Shown here piece by piece: positions 25,481 to 34,328 of a stretch of DNA of 64,000 nt (position 1 is the first letter of the stretch; every line of letters begins with the position of its first letter). The DNA lies in NCBI GenBank assembly GCA_010692425.1, contig JAAHHJ010000021.1:64964-128963 (forward strand), written 5' to 3'. The DNA is from Symploca sp. SIO3C6. Lineage in GTDB: Bacteria; Cyanobacteriota; Cyanobacteriia; Cyanobacteriales; Coleofasciculaceae. Both the position numbers and the translations under genes were made by a program. The notes under the pieces were generated by a model. The model had not been told where the DNA came from. It did no database searches and was given only the letters and a program-made list of their open reading frames with translations.

Positions 25481-26455
25481 ATGGACAATGGCATTCCTAA
25501 TCTTGATAGTATCAGCCGTCAGTTGATGAATTCAAATCGACCAAGAAAGCCTAAAATGTTGGTAGTGGATGATGAACCAGATAATTTGGATCTACTCTAC
25601 CGGACTTTTCGGCGAGATTTTAACGTACTCAGGGCTGAAAGTGGAGCTAGTGCCCTATCTGTGCTTGCTGCCGAAGGAGAAGTGGCTGTAATTATTTCTG
25701 ATCAGCGAATGCCAGAAATGAAGGGAACCGAGTTTTTAAGCAAAACTGTTCCCCGATTTCCCGACACGATGAGAATTATCCTCACCGGTTTTACCGACGT
25801 CGAGGATTTGGTAGAGGCAATCAATTCAGGACAAGTCTACAGGTACATCACCAAGCCTTGGAATCCCCATGAACTCAAAGCAGTGGTGCAAAATGCCACC
25901 AAAACTTACGAGTTGCTCAAACAACGTAGTGAGGAGCAGCAGAGGGCACAGGCACAAATAGATTTATTAGCAACAATTATGCAGGTTGCCCAGTCGTGTG
26001 ATAGTCGGGAATCTTGCCTCGAACCAATGGCTAAAGCTTTTAGCGATAGCTTTTTTGCCGACTGCTGCATTTTGCAGCTGTTAGAGAATAATAAACTGGC
26101 AACTTCTAGGGGAATTTACAAAAAATTTGAAATCAGTGAAAATTTCTTAGAGCAAGACCCTCTGGTGCAAGAGGCGCTCACTCATCAACAGCCTATGGTA
26201 TGGGTGGATTCAACCAGTGCTACACCTATAGTGAAAGTTGAGCATTATCAAAGAGAAGGGATTCAAGCTCATCTACTAGTTCCCATTATCTACCGAGAGC
26301 AATTGCTGGCGATGCTCTCGCTACAGTGGCAACAGGCTGGGAGGTTGGCTTTTACCTCTTTAGTACGAGAGGATGAACTAACACTAATTTATCTGTTGGC
26401 ACAACAAGTTGGCTTAGTACTCAATTCTAGACCAGTTCTCGTTAATCAACTATGA
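25481..26455 (+). CDS. Response regulator with REC and GAF-like domains
   Basis: 324 residues. A receiver domain at about 22-145 has the acidic DDE pocket (VVDDEPDN), the phospho-acceptor Asp in IISDQRMPEM, and Lys in YITKPW. A coiled linker leads to a C-terminal GAF-like domain (about 160-315) with LLVPIIYREQLLAMLSLQW. There is no DNA-binding or catalytic output domain. The stop overlaps the menG start by four bases (ATGA), so the two are translationally coupled. Confidence 0.8.
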   Translation: MDNGIPNLDSISRQLMNSNRPRKPKMLVVDDEPDNLDLLYRTFRRDFNVLRAESGASALSVLAAEGEVAVIISDQRMPEMKGTEFLSKTVPRFPDTMRIILTGFTDVEDLVEAINSGQVYRYITKPWNPHELKAVVQNATKTYELLKQRSEEQQRAQAQIDLLATIMQVAQSCDSRESCLEPMAKAFSDSFFADCCILQLLENNKLATSRGIYKKFEISENFLEQDPLVQEALTHQQPMVWVDSTSATPIVKVEHYQREGIQAHLLVPIIYREQLLAMLSLQWQQAGRLAFTSLVREDELTLIYLLAQQVGLVLNSRPVLVNQL

Positions 26456-27168
26456 ATGAAAGCTGTTCTACGGCAACAGCCTCGGAAATTCGCGATTTAT
26501 TCGACCGTATTGCCCCAGTCTACGACCAACTTAACAACTTCTTGAGTCTTGGTCAGCATTGGGTTTGGAAACTGATGGCAATCAAATGGAGTTCTATTGG
26601 TTATGGCAGTACCTGTTTAGACTTATGCTGTGGCAGTGGCGATTTAGCTCAACTTTTGGCGCGGCAGGTAGGAGCTACAGGTAAAGTTTATGGGGTAGAT
26701 TTTTCCCCTGCTCAATTGGCAATTGCCAAAGCCAGGGTTTCACAACTCTATCTACCTTTGCCCATCAGTTGGGTAGAGGCAGATGCCCTCAATTTGCCCT
26801 TTGAAGACAACTTTTTTGATGGGGCAACCATGGGTTATGGTCTGCGCAATGTTACTGATATCCCCCTATGTCTGAGGGAACTATACCGCACCCTTAAGCC
26901 TGGTGCCAAAGCTGCCATCTTGGACTTTAATCGCCCCCGGCAGTTACCGATACGTGCCTTTCAGGAGTGGTATTTAGAAAACATTGTGGTACCCCGTGCT
27001 AAAGCCTTGGGCTTAACAGAAGAATATGCTTACATTGCTCCGAGTCTAGAGCGTTTTCCCACAGGTTCACAACAGGTAGCATTAGCCCAGGAAGAAGGAT
27101 TTGCTAGTGCTACTCACTATCCGATTGCTGCTGGCATGATGGGGGTGTTGGTTGTGAGCAAAGCCTAG
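26452..27168 (+). CDS. menG: UbiE/MenG-type quinone methyltransferase
   Basis: 238 residues. SAM-binding motif CLDLCCGSGDLAQLLA is at about 57-72, and the UbiE signatures YDQLNNFLSLGQHWVWK and GYGLRNVTDIPLCLRELYRTLKPG are present. In cyanobacteria this enzyme performs the last step of phylloquinone synthesis, methylating 2-phytyl-1,4-naphthoquinone for photosystem I. It could also be annotated ubiE. It is coupled to the REC-GAF gene upstream. Confidence 0.9.
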   Translation: MNESCSTATASEIRDLFDRIAPVYDQLNNFLSLGQHWVWKLMAIKWSSIGYGSTCLDLCCGSGDLAQLLARQVGATGKVYGVDFSPAQLAIAKARVSQLYLPLPISWVEADALNLPFEDNFFDGATMGYGLRNVTDIPLCLRELYRTLKPGAKAAILDFNRPRQLPIRAFQEWYLENIVVPRAKALGLTEEYAYIAPSLERFPTGSQQVALAQEEGFASATHYPIAAGMMGVLVVSKA

Positions 27169-27260
27169 AATAGTGATTGGTGATGGGATAACTGTCAATT
27201 ACCTGTGGCTACTTAGTTGAGCCATGGGCTTGAAAATACCTGTTTAACTGGATTGCTGTT

Positions 27261-28496
27261 TTGGATCTGTCTAACATTTGGCTGCTGTTAGTGCCTCCGA
27301 TTGCGGGGGGAATTATTGGCTATTTCACCAATGACTTAGCCATCAAGATGCTGTTTCGCCCCTACAAGGCTATTTACATTGGTAAGCGCAAGCTACCCTT
27401 AACCCCTGGTTTGATTCCCCGCAACCAAGAGCGTCTTGCCAAAAGGATTGCCGACACAATTATGGGTTCTTTGTTGACGCCAACGGAGTTGCAAAGGCTA
27501 GCGCGTCGCTTACTGCATACTGAGCGTGTTCAAGGGGCAATTCTATGGATCTTAAAACTAGCTCTCGAACAAGTCCAGTTAGATAGAGAGCAGAAAAGTG
27601 CCAAAATCCTAGCTGCGATTCTCCGAGACTTGCTAGGGGAATCAGTACCTCGTCTGCTAAAGGTTTTAGCACGTCGCGAGGATTTCTTGGAAGCACAGCT
27701 TAATCAAATTTTTGACCAGATTTTGTTGGAGTTTCAGCTCGACGATAAACAAGCGAGTAAGCTTGCTGACTGGATATTACAGGTAGCCCTACCACCTGAT
27801 ATACTGCGGCAGGCAATTATCGATTTCTTAAGTGATCATAATATTCAGATCATTGATGAGGGTTTTCGAGAGAAAAGCAGTGGGACTTATTGGGTAATCG
27901 CTAATTTATTTGGACTGCGTAACACACTGACGCGTCTTAGAACCTATTGCCTCGATGATAAGGAGGAGGCTAATACTCGTTTGGGAGAGCTCATTGATGC
28001 TCTAGGCACTCGCAAGCGCTTGCGGGAATGGCTGCAAAGCCTCTCACTACAAAATTTGCCAGTTTTAACCGTGCGACAGTTGCGCAAGACGATGCGAGAT
28101 GCAGTACGTAGCTATATTCAAGACCGTGGTGCTGAATTTTTGGAAGGATTGAGTCAATCGATTGATTGGGAAAAGGTAGCTGCATTAATCCTTAATCGGC
28201 TGCGCATGTCAGCGGCAATGACAACTTCTATGGAAATGATTTCTCAGGAACTAGCGCTAGTTTTGGAGCGTTATTTAGAGGAAGATTTAGAAAAAATTGT
28301 GGCTCAGGCTATTCCCATTTTGTCGATTGATCAGGTAATTGTGGAGCGAGTAAAAGCTACTTCTCCTGAGCAATTGGAAACTACAATTCAAGGCATTGTC
28401 AAGAATGAGTTGCAAGCAATTGTTAATATCGGTGGTGTTTTAGGTGTAGTTGTGGGACTGATGCAGACGGTTCTTTTGCTAGTTAGGGGTATTTGA
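27261..28496 (+). CDS. DUF445 family membrane protein
   Basis: 411 residues from a TTG start. An N-terminal helix with [20 protein letters not shown] and [17 protein letters not shown], a long amphipathic helical middle, and a C-terminal helix ([18 protein letters not shown]) define DUF445 (YheB-like) proteins. These are thought to be envelope-anchored; the function is not established. It follows menG by about 90 bases on the same strand. Confidence 0.85.
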   Translation: MDLSNIWLLLVPPIAGGIIGYFTNDLAIKMLFRPYKAIYIGKRKLPLTPGLIPRNQERLAKRIADTIMGSLLTPTELQRLARRLLHTERVQGAILWILKLALEQVQLDREQKSAKILAAILRDLLGESVPRLLKVLARREDFLEAQLNQIFDQILLEFQLDDKQASKLADWILQVALPPDILRQAIIDFLSDHNIQIIDEGFREKSSGTYWVIANLFGLRNTLTRLRTYCLDDKEEANTRLGELIDALGTRKRLREWLQSLSLQNLPVLTVRQLRKTMRDAVRSYIQDRGAEFLEGLSQSIDWEKVAALILNRLRMSAAMTTSMEMISQELALVLERYLEEDLEKIVAQAIPILSIDQVIVERVKATSPEQLETTIQGIVKNELQAIVNIGGVLGVVVGLMQTVLLLVRGI

Positions 28497-28500
28497 GTTT

Positions 28501-28522
28501 GTGGAGTTCCCTCGAACTCCAC
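28501..28522. terminator. 8-bp stem hairpin after the DUF445 stop
   Basis: GTGGAGTT (28501-28508) pairs with AACTCCAC (28515-28522) four bases after the stop. No clean T-run follows, so termination is only probable. It could serve the converging nuclease gene as well. Confidence 0.4.
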
Positions 28523-28560
28523 CGAGCAGAGGACAAGATCAAAAATTTTATCTTTCTTTT

Positions 28561-29412
28561 CTATTGGTTTTGAAGTGACTGTGCAATTTTATTGACTTCT
28601 TCTAAGTTCAAACTCAAGGCTTGGGCTACTTTCTCTACGCTGGCTCCCAGTGCCAGCAGGTGAGGCACCGCTGCTAAACGCCCTCTCTGTTCACCAATTT
28701 CCAAACCTTCCTTTAGACCTTCTTTTAGACCTTCCTTTAGACCTTCTTGTAAACCTTCTTGCTTAGCTTCCTGGTAAACTTTTGTTTGCGCCAAATCATC
28801 CAATCCCAACATTTTTTCTATCTCCTTACGACTTTTTTGCGGGAGCTTGTAGATGACAATAGTCTCTATTAATCTTATCAATTTCTGCTTTATGGCTTCA
28901 TCGGCTACTTCCTGCTGTGCTTGTTCGATTAAGGTTTTTGCTTTTTCTCCTGTAGTTTTTTCTGCTTCTACTACTAACGCTACAGTTTTCACTCCGAGAG
29001 ATTGCTTAGCTTCTTCATCAAATTCATTTAGATAGATGCGTCTAACTCTCTGGCTGGTAAGTAATTCTCGGTAATCTTCTTGTTGTCCTATGTCTAGGTT
29101 TCGGCTTGGGTAGATAACTACTGCACGCCAACTACTTGTAGGTTGGTATTGGTGCAGATAGAGGAAAATTTCGGCGAATAAGCGAGAATAGAATTTGGTA
29201 TCGCGCTGAAACTGTACTTCAATGAAGTAGATGGGATGGTTAGGTGTATCAGTACTAGGGAGAAACAAACCATCAATTCGGAAGGCTGTTTGCTTGATTT
29301 CTACGGATGAAAACTGGTAGGCATCGGCTTCTGAGGCTGAATATCCAATCAACTCAAAGAAAATGCCTGGGAATGTCTTAAATAGGCTATAAAAAATGGT
29401 GTCGGTTTTCAC
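28561..29412 (-). CDS. Rpn/DUF2887-type PD-(D/E)XK nuclease-like protein
   Basis: 283 residues. The start MKTDTIFYSLFKTFPGIFFE, then FRIDGLFLP and IYFIEVQFQRD (Asp then ExQ in place of ExK), place it in the DUF2887 branch of the Rpn/PD-(D/E)XK family. The C-terminal part contains a tandem EGLKEGLKEGLKEG stretch, encoded by near-identical 12-bp units at about 28702-28760, then a helical GEQRGRLAAVPHLLALGASV tail. These multicopy proteins are mobile-element-like. It marks the left edge of the accessory island. Confidence 0.75.
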   Translation of the reverse strand: MKTDTIFYSLFKTFPGIFFELIGYSASEADAYQFSSVEIKQTAFRIDGLFLPSTDTPNHPIYFIEVQFQRDTKFYSRLFAEIFLYLHQYQPTSSWRAVVIYPSRNLDIGQQEDYRELLTSQRVRRIYLNEFDEEAKQSLGVKTVALVVEAEKTTGEKAKTLIEQAQQEVADEAIKQKLIRLIETIVIYKLPQKSRKEIEKMLGLDDLAQTKVYQEAKQEGLQEGLKEGLKEGLKEGLEIGEQRGRLAAVPHLLALGASVEKVAQALSLNLEEVNKIAQSLQNQ

Positions 29413-29528
29413 ATTTATTGCGAGTTTGGATAGTTAGAGGAGTCTTTCAATTTTAGGATGCGATGCTCTGCACTAGCCCTTCAGGCTAATCGCTTTTATA
29501 CTGCTTTCAAGACTTCAAAGTTATGTTT

Positions 29529-29918
29529 TTAAAAATCTATTGCTAATTCTGGTAGTTCTTGATTGTTCCATAGTCTAACCCAGTATTTTTCCCATATTTG
29601 ACACAAAAATGCGTGAGATTGCTCACTGTACTGCTTTTCGTGCTGTTGATAATCCTTTTCCATTCTTAGCCACAATTGACGCAACTGTTGCCAAGTGGAA
29701 CATTTTTGAATTTTACAGGCAACGGCGTTTTGCCACTGTTCTAATTTCCGATAGCTGATGAATTGTCCTCCGCAGTCTCGGCGATGTACGAAAATAACGT
29801 ATTTCCAGCATTCGACGCGCACGATTAGATGTTTGGGGATATTGAGGAGTTGGGCGATAGTATTGACAGTGATACGGAATTTTTTGGCTGGTTGGATGTG
29901 GTGAAATAAAGTAGTCAT
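29529..29918 (-). CDS. Unrecognised 129-residue protein
   Basis: Reads as a compact soluble protein rich in Trp, Gln and Lys: TVNTIAQLLNIPKHLIVRVE, VIFVHRRDCGGQFISYRK, and helices with WQQLRQLWLRMEKDYQQHEK. I do not recognise the family. It lies between the Rpn-like gene and the small hairpin-led ORF, all on the same strand, and so belongs to the island by position only. Confidence 0.5.
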   Translation of the reverse strand: MTTLFHHIQPAKKFRITVNTIAQLLNIPKHLIVRVECWKYVIFVHRRDCGGQFISYRKLEQWQNAVACKIQKCSTWQQLRQLWLRMEKDYQQHEKQYSEQSHAFLCQIWEKYWVRLWNNQELPELAIDF

Positions 29919-30001
29919 GATGGTTGTGCTGGATATTTGGTAGTTTTTGGGCTTATCTCTCCCTCAACCCCTCTCCTACTAGGAGAGGAGAGTTAGAAGG
30001 G

Positions 30002-30214
30002 TTAGTTGTGCCTGTTTTGGATAGAATTAGTGAGAATTTGGTCTATGCTGCTGTTATTAGGTAGATCGAAGACGACTTCAAATTGGATTTGAGAGACTGT
30101 TTGACGCATGAGCTTGAGATGTCTTTCGGCTTCTGAGCGTGAGCGGTAGCGCCCAGTGATTATCCATTGACTAGGGGAAATTAGACGGGCAACAGCCCAG
30201 GGTTTGTCGTTCAT
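30002..30214 (-). CDS. Small KPWAVVRLL-family protein, intact copy
   Basis: 70 residues: MNDKPWAVARLISPSQWIIT, GRYRSRSEAERHLKLMRQTV, QFEVVFDLP and a short polar tail. It looks like a single small alpha/beta domain of the type found in multiple copies in cyanobacteria, with no assigned function. The broken paralogue is at 19295-19479. Its leader contains the conserved stem-loop at 30252-30287, 37 bases before the ATG. Confidence 0.6.
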   Translation of the reverse strand: MNDKPWAVARLISPSQWIITGRYRSRSEAERHLKLMRQTVSQIQFEVVFDLPNNSSIDQILTNSIQNRHN

Positions 30215-30251
30215 AATGAGTATTGACTCTCTATCGTTTGATTGGAGCCAG

Positions 30252-30287
30252 AGCCAGCGCTCTAACCGCCAAGTCTGCGCGCTGGCT
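30252..30287 (-). promoter_or_regulatory. Leader stem-loop of the KPWAVVRLL family, copy B
   Basis: AGCCAGCGC (30252-30260) pairs with GCGCTGGCT (30279-30287). TTGGAGCCAGAGCCAGC is identical to copy A, while the inner stem differs with compensating changes (CTG/CAG there, GC/GC here). The loops share ACC and AGT. Placement relative to the start codon is nearly the same in both copies. Confidence 0.55.
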
Positions 30288-30367
30288 TCTGACTTTTCTT
30301 ACATTGATGATGGGGAAATAGAAAGTATGGGGACTTCCTCTAGATATTTCCCTATCAGTGTTATAAA

Positions 30368-30396
30368 TGTTAATACAACGAGTTGTTGTATTAACA
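30368..30396. promoter_or_regulatory. 12-bp perfect palindrome in front of the XRE gene
   Basis: TGTTAATACAAC (30368-30379) and GTTGTATTAACA (30385-30396) flank GAGTT, and the right arm ends seven bases before the ATG at 30404. A nested ACAAC-GA-GTTGT dyad overlaps it. There is no other ribosome site. The position fits an autoregulatory operator, or a hairpin that controls translation. Confidence 0.65.
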
Positions 30397-30403
30397 GTCT
30401 AAA

Positions 30404-30973
30404 ATGATAGACGATCAGAACATTAAATTCAACCCCAGTGTGCGAATTTTGAAACAAGTTCGCGAATTTTTAGGAATGACCCAAGAAGAGTTTGGTCAGG
30501 CACTAGGGATGACATACAATACAATTGGTCGTTATGAGCGCGGCGTACATAAGCACCTCAAGTTTTCTGTCAATCAGATCAAAAAGCTACAAGAGCTCTT
30601 GGATGAAGCTGGGATATCAATAAGTGATCTCCCCGATGATACATACCATAATTCAACTACTTTGCAGTATGAAATTACTGATCAAAGTAATCAAGTAACT
30701 CGAATTAGATCGCGCAACCGCGCTACCTTGACTAGTAGGAGTAATTCATCTTTGGAGACTCTGAGGATTGAGAGAACCAGTTTCTCTCAAGATGAGTTAG
30801 CCGTTTACTGTGAAATTCCTCGTGCTACTTATCAACGCTGGATATCTGGAAAGTCTGAGGCGAGGCCAACTATCCGACAATTGAAATTGCTGTGCCAATA
30901 TCTGGGGATTGAGCGTATTGATGAATTGCCTGATGATTTTGGAGCAGTTAAAGAAACATTAGATGATGGTTAG
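30404..30973 (+). CDS. Regulator with two XRE-type helix-turn-helix domains
   Basis: 189 residues. HTH 1 (about 12-55) has FLGMTQEEFGQALGMTYNTI and GRYERGVHKHLKF. HTH 2 (about 122-180) has FSQDELAVYCEIPRATYQRW and ISGKSEARPT. Each ends in a similar acidic cap (DLPDD, ELPDD), suggesting an internal duplication with diverged recognition helices. It is probably a repressor acting on the palindrome at 30368-30396. It converges with the nSTAND gene. Confidence 0.75.
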   Translation: MIDDQNIKFNPSVRILKQVREFLGMTQEEFGQALGMTYNTIGRYERGVHKHLKFSVNQIKKLQELLDEAGISISDLPDDTYHNSTTLQYEITDQSNQVTRIRSRNRATLTSRSNSSLETLRIERTSFSQDELAVYCEIPRATYQRWISGKSEARPTIRQLKLLCQYLGIERIDELPDDFGAVKETLDDG

Positions 30974-31001
30974 GTACTTTATATATTTATAGAATTAGCG
31001 A

Positions 31002-33557
31002 TCACATTTCTGTAGCTAAGAGTGTGTTTCTCCCCTTGAGCAGTGAAAGCGTAACTGTGAGAATGACCCCTATACTTGCCAACCATAGGATATAGCTATT
31101 TTTTTGCCACTCGGCTATCTTCTGATCACTTTTACGAATGAGCAGATCTACCTCCGAGTGCTGCGGAAAGAGTTCTTTAACCTCTTCAAATTTGTCTTTT
31201 GCTCCCTCGTAGTTTCCTCGCCAGAATAGTTCAAGACCCTGGCGGTACAATTGATCAGTCAACCCTTTCTCATTTGTAGCGCCAGCTTGTCTAATAAACT
31301 TCCGAACTGTACTTGTGGGTATAGCAAAGGTAATAGCAGTGTTTAAATCGAAATCTTGGAAGGCGATCATACCAATGACTTTGCCTTTGTCATTGAGTAT
31401 AGGACCACCTGAGCTAACATGTTCAGCTAACACATCAATTTGCAGGACAGAGGAGCTGTCTTTTAGCTTTTTGTTGGGGTTTGCAACTCTGCCCTCTGTA
31501 GCGGAAGCTGCAAATATTTGCTTCTTACTCAAATCCAAAATATCAGTAGCGACTGGATACCCGAGTGCAATTACGTAATCCATGAACTGCACTTCCTTAG
31601 AATCTCCGAGCTTTAGAACGGGTGCGTTTTTGACCTCTATCTTAATGATTGTAATGCTTGTACTACTACTAGCTGCCTTAAGCTTAATCGAAAACGGAAG
31701 GGAATAACCATTTGGCAAGATTACGTATTGGACTAGTTCGAATTCGCTATTGAGCAAATTGCTATTTTTTTTTATATAGTCCGGAGTTTTTTGAAGTTTC
31801 TTAGCAAGTTTTTGAGCCAAATTATCAAGTAGACGATCTTTGCATTCGTTGGCTGCACCTTGATCTGAGAGTTCTGTCACGGGGGAACTTGTCGCAATAT
31901 AACCGTCGGGATTGATAAAGTAACCGGAAAATATTCTGCCGTAGGAATCGGACTCAAAGTGAGCCTCCGTCCCGTCATCTGGCTGGTAGTATAAGCCACC
32001 ACGACAACCAGCAACAATGCTAACTACAGCTGGTTTTGCGTACATTTCTAGCTGCTGGTTTAAGTCTAGTACACTATCCCTAACTGCTGTATTTGTCACT
32101 ATCACCGTAGTTGTTGCTATAACCGAGATCCCAGCTAACCCAATCAGACCTTTACGAAGCGTCTGCTCTGTTTTCTGCTTTGCCTCCCTTAATCTCTGAC
32201 TCGCTTTCTTCTCCTCTTCCAGAGCAAGCTGTGCTTTACGCTGTGCCTCGGTCAAAATTTGATTTGCTCGCTTCTGCGCCTCTAAATTTCTTTCAACTTC
32301 CCTTTTTTCTAAAGCCTCGCTAGCAGCTAAAAATTTATAATCGTGATCACTTAAACTCTTTCCCTCTGCCCAGACATGAGCATTCAGCAATGTTTGCCCA
32401 CGCAGCAGCCGCGACTCGTCCTTACACTCAGATGCCAACCAAGCTGCAATAGCTTCTGCATAGGGGCGCAAGTCGGCTAAAGTCTTTTCAACCCAACTCT
32501 GGTTAAAAACAGCCCCATAAATGGGGTTGTAAGCCCCTAATTTGCCCTGTTGCTCTACCACTAAACCAGAAAGCTGCAATTCCATTTGTTCAGAACTTTG
32601 ATCAGCTGCAATCTTTCCCTGCTGCAAAATCTGTTGATAAAGTCCCAACAACCTCCCCGCACGCTGCTCGTTTCTAAGGATGCGATCGCGTATAGTCTTC
32701 AAATGCTCTGGCTCATCCTGAGATTCCCAATTCTCGATAATGTGCGCTCTTACCAATCCCTCAATATCTTGACTCTGAGGGTTAGAGGTATCTCCACAAG
32801 CATCTACAACCAGCTGACACAGCTTTTGCGTTAGAAAGGGTTGCCCCCCCGTCCAGTTTAGAATCTCTCTAAGAGCCTCCTGGGAATTATCTACCTTTCC
32901 CTCTAACCCCTTAGCTAAGGGCTGCACTTCCTGCAACCGAAAGCCCTGCAAATCAATCGCTTTACCAATATTAAATGGTGTGCGGTTCTTATCCTTAATC
33001 AAATCCGAAGGCGTCGCCACCCCCAATAGAGCAAAAGTAAGGCGTCGGTATTCAGGCTTTTCTGCACGCTGATTATAACAAGCCCGGATCAGGGCAAAAA
33101 AATCATCTTTAAACTCTAATTTAAGAATACTATCGATTTCATCAATAAAAATGACAATCCGTTGAGGAATCTCCGCCAGCAGCACCTCATCGATAAACTC
33201 ACCCAAACGCTGTACAGGCGATAGCCCCTCAAACTCACTCCACCACTTTAGCGCTTTAACCTTAGTTCTAAAACTCCGCGTCAGCCTGCGAACTATCCCT
33301 AAATACCACTCAGCAGGATTAATATCGTGACTTCCAATCGAAGTAATATCAATCACTCCACAAGCAATACCCTCAGCTTGCAACCGACGCATCGTCTGCA
33401 CTCGCAAGCTAGACTTACCCATCTGCCGGGAATTGAGGACATAGCAAAACTCCCCAGCTTTCAAAGCTTCATAGAAGCCTTGATCAGCCTGCCGCACTAC
33501 ATAGGTAGAGGCATCAACTGGTAAACTTCCCCCAACTTGGTACGAGTAAATTACCAT
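31002..33557 (-). CDS. nSTAND ATPase fused to a degenerate trypsin-like domain
   Basis: 851 residues. The AAA-like ATPase (about 1-370) has Walker [10 protein letters not shown] (42-50) and Walker [10 protein letters not shown] (134-142). A charged coiled coil (about 415-468), a transmembrane helix (471-490), an HtrA/trypsin-like domain (about 505-760), a TPR-like pair (767-815) and a second hydrophobic helix (823-840) follow. In the protease domain, [10 protein letters not shown] replaces the usual catalytic His by Pro559 and SITIIKI replaces Asp by Ser634. Ser716 in VSSGGPILN remains. It is therefore probably not a protease but a sensor or scaffold. It heads the conflict island with 34329. 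Confidence 0.75.
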   Translation of the reverse strand: MVIYSYQVGGSLPVDASTYVVRQADQGFYEALKAGEFCYVLNSRQMGKSSLRVQTMRRLQAEGIACGVIDITSIGSHDINPAEWYLGIVRRLTRSFRTKVKALKWWSEFEGLSPVQRLGEFIDEVLLAEIPQRIVIFIDEIDSILKLEFKDDFFALIRACYNQRAEKPEYRRLTFALLGVATPSDLIKDKNRTPFNIGKAIDLQGFRLQEVQPLAKGLEGKVDNSQEALREILNWTGGQPFLTQKLCQLVVDACGDTSNPQSQDIEGLVRAHIIENWESQDEPEHLKTIRDRILRNEQRAGRLLGLYQQILQQGKIAADQSSEQMELQLSGLVVEQQGKLGAYNPIYGAVFNQSWVEKTLADLRPYAEAIAAWLASECKDESRLLRGQTLLNAHVWAEGKSLSDHDYKFLAASEALEKREVERNLEAQKRANQILTEAQRKAQLALEEEKKASQRLREAKQKTEQTLRKGLIGLAGISVIATTTVIVTNTAVRDSVLDLNQQLEMYAKPAVVSIVAGCRGGLYYQPDDGTEAHFESDSYGRIFSGYFINPDGYIATSSPVTELSDQGAANECKDRLLDNLAQKLAKKLQKTPDYIKKNSNLLNSEFELVQYVILPNGYSLPFSIKLKAASSSTSITIIKIEVKNAPVLKLGDSKEVQFMDYVIALGYPVATDILDLSKKQIFAASATEGRVANPNKKLKDSSSVLQIDVLAEHVSSGGPILNDKGKVIGMIAFQDFDLNTAITFAIPTSTVRKFIRQAGATNEKGLTDQLYRQGLELFWRGNYEGAKDKFEEVKELFPQHSEVDLLIRKSDQKIAEWQKNSYILWLASIGVILTVTLSLLKGRNTLLATEM

Positions 33558-33668
33558 GGACTACGAGTAGACTTTTAACCACAAATTGATTATTTAGTCT
33601 GTTTAAGAATCAGCACTTTCGTACTAAATTACTTACTGTGAACTTATCCAATTAATCAGGACTAAGCA

Positions 33669-34292
33669 CTAGCTAATTAATTGAGCTAAGTGCTTTAAAA
33701 TACTAGCGACAGCATATAGATCATTGCCACGATTAAGCAGAGAAAACTCATTGGAAAAATCATACTGCGGTGTATTTTGTTTAGTCAGCTTAATAAAAAT
33801 AAACTCAGTACCATTGGTGACAAATCCAAAAGCAGGTTTTTCTGGATCAGGATGAGCCAACATATAAGCTAAAGCTTGCGGAATCCCCATCTTCAAGGAA
33901 TATTCTGCCCTTTTAGCCTCAATAACAATAATCCAAAATTCAGGCTTACAAATCAGCACATCAATACGTCCCCGCACAATCGTACCCTCATCCTCTGTTG
34001 AAATTTGCACCTCCTTTTCAGAGACAAGGTAAAAGGGTGGACGATAAAAACCTGCGATTCTCAATAACGGCGATAGCACTACCATTTTAACAATCGCCTC
34101 CAGCATTGGGTACTGAGACAAATGTAGATAATTACCCTTAACTTCGTCTAAAATTTGCTTTTCCCAATCATTAAGTTTAGGTAAATCATCTTGCCATTCT
34201 GGGAAAAACTCGTCATCATCAGTCCGTTCCAGACCAAAAGTTTGACTTAGCTGAGGCAGAGAGATTTCCTGTGCTTTTATTATTTGAACCAT
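33669..34292 (-). CDS. PD-(D/E)XK restriction-endonuclease-like protein
   Basis: 207 residues. The catalytic layout GRIDVLICKPEFWIIVIEAK (Asp then ExK) followed by MGIPQALAYMLAHP is the PD-(D/E)XK core of type I restriction-like nucleases. VTNGTEFIFIKL matches the later strand. There is no DNA-recognition domain. It lies between two nSTAND genes on the same strand, 36 bases downstream of the trypsin-TIR gene, so a shared transcript is likely. Confidence 0.7.
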   Translation of the reverse strand: MVQIIKAQEISLPQLSQTFGLERTDDDEFFPEWQDDLPKLNDWEKQILDEVKGNYLHLSQYPMLEAIVKMVVLSPLLRIAGFYRPPFYLVSEKEVQISTEDEGTIVRGRIDVLICKPEFWIIVIEAKRAEYSLKMGIPQALAYMLAHPDPEKPAFGFVTNGTEFIFIKLTKQNTPQYDFSNEFSLLNRGNDLYAVASILKHLAQLIS

Positions 34293-34328
34293 AATTTATA
34301 GCAATTTATTTGCTAAACAAAATCCCAA

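Noticed and set aside
30204..30407. 67-codon plus-strand frame over the copy B leader
   Set aside because: It reads through the leader hairpin and the XRE palindrome and has no homologous feature; most likely a shadow.
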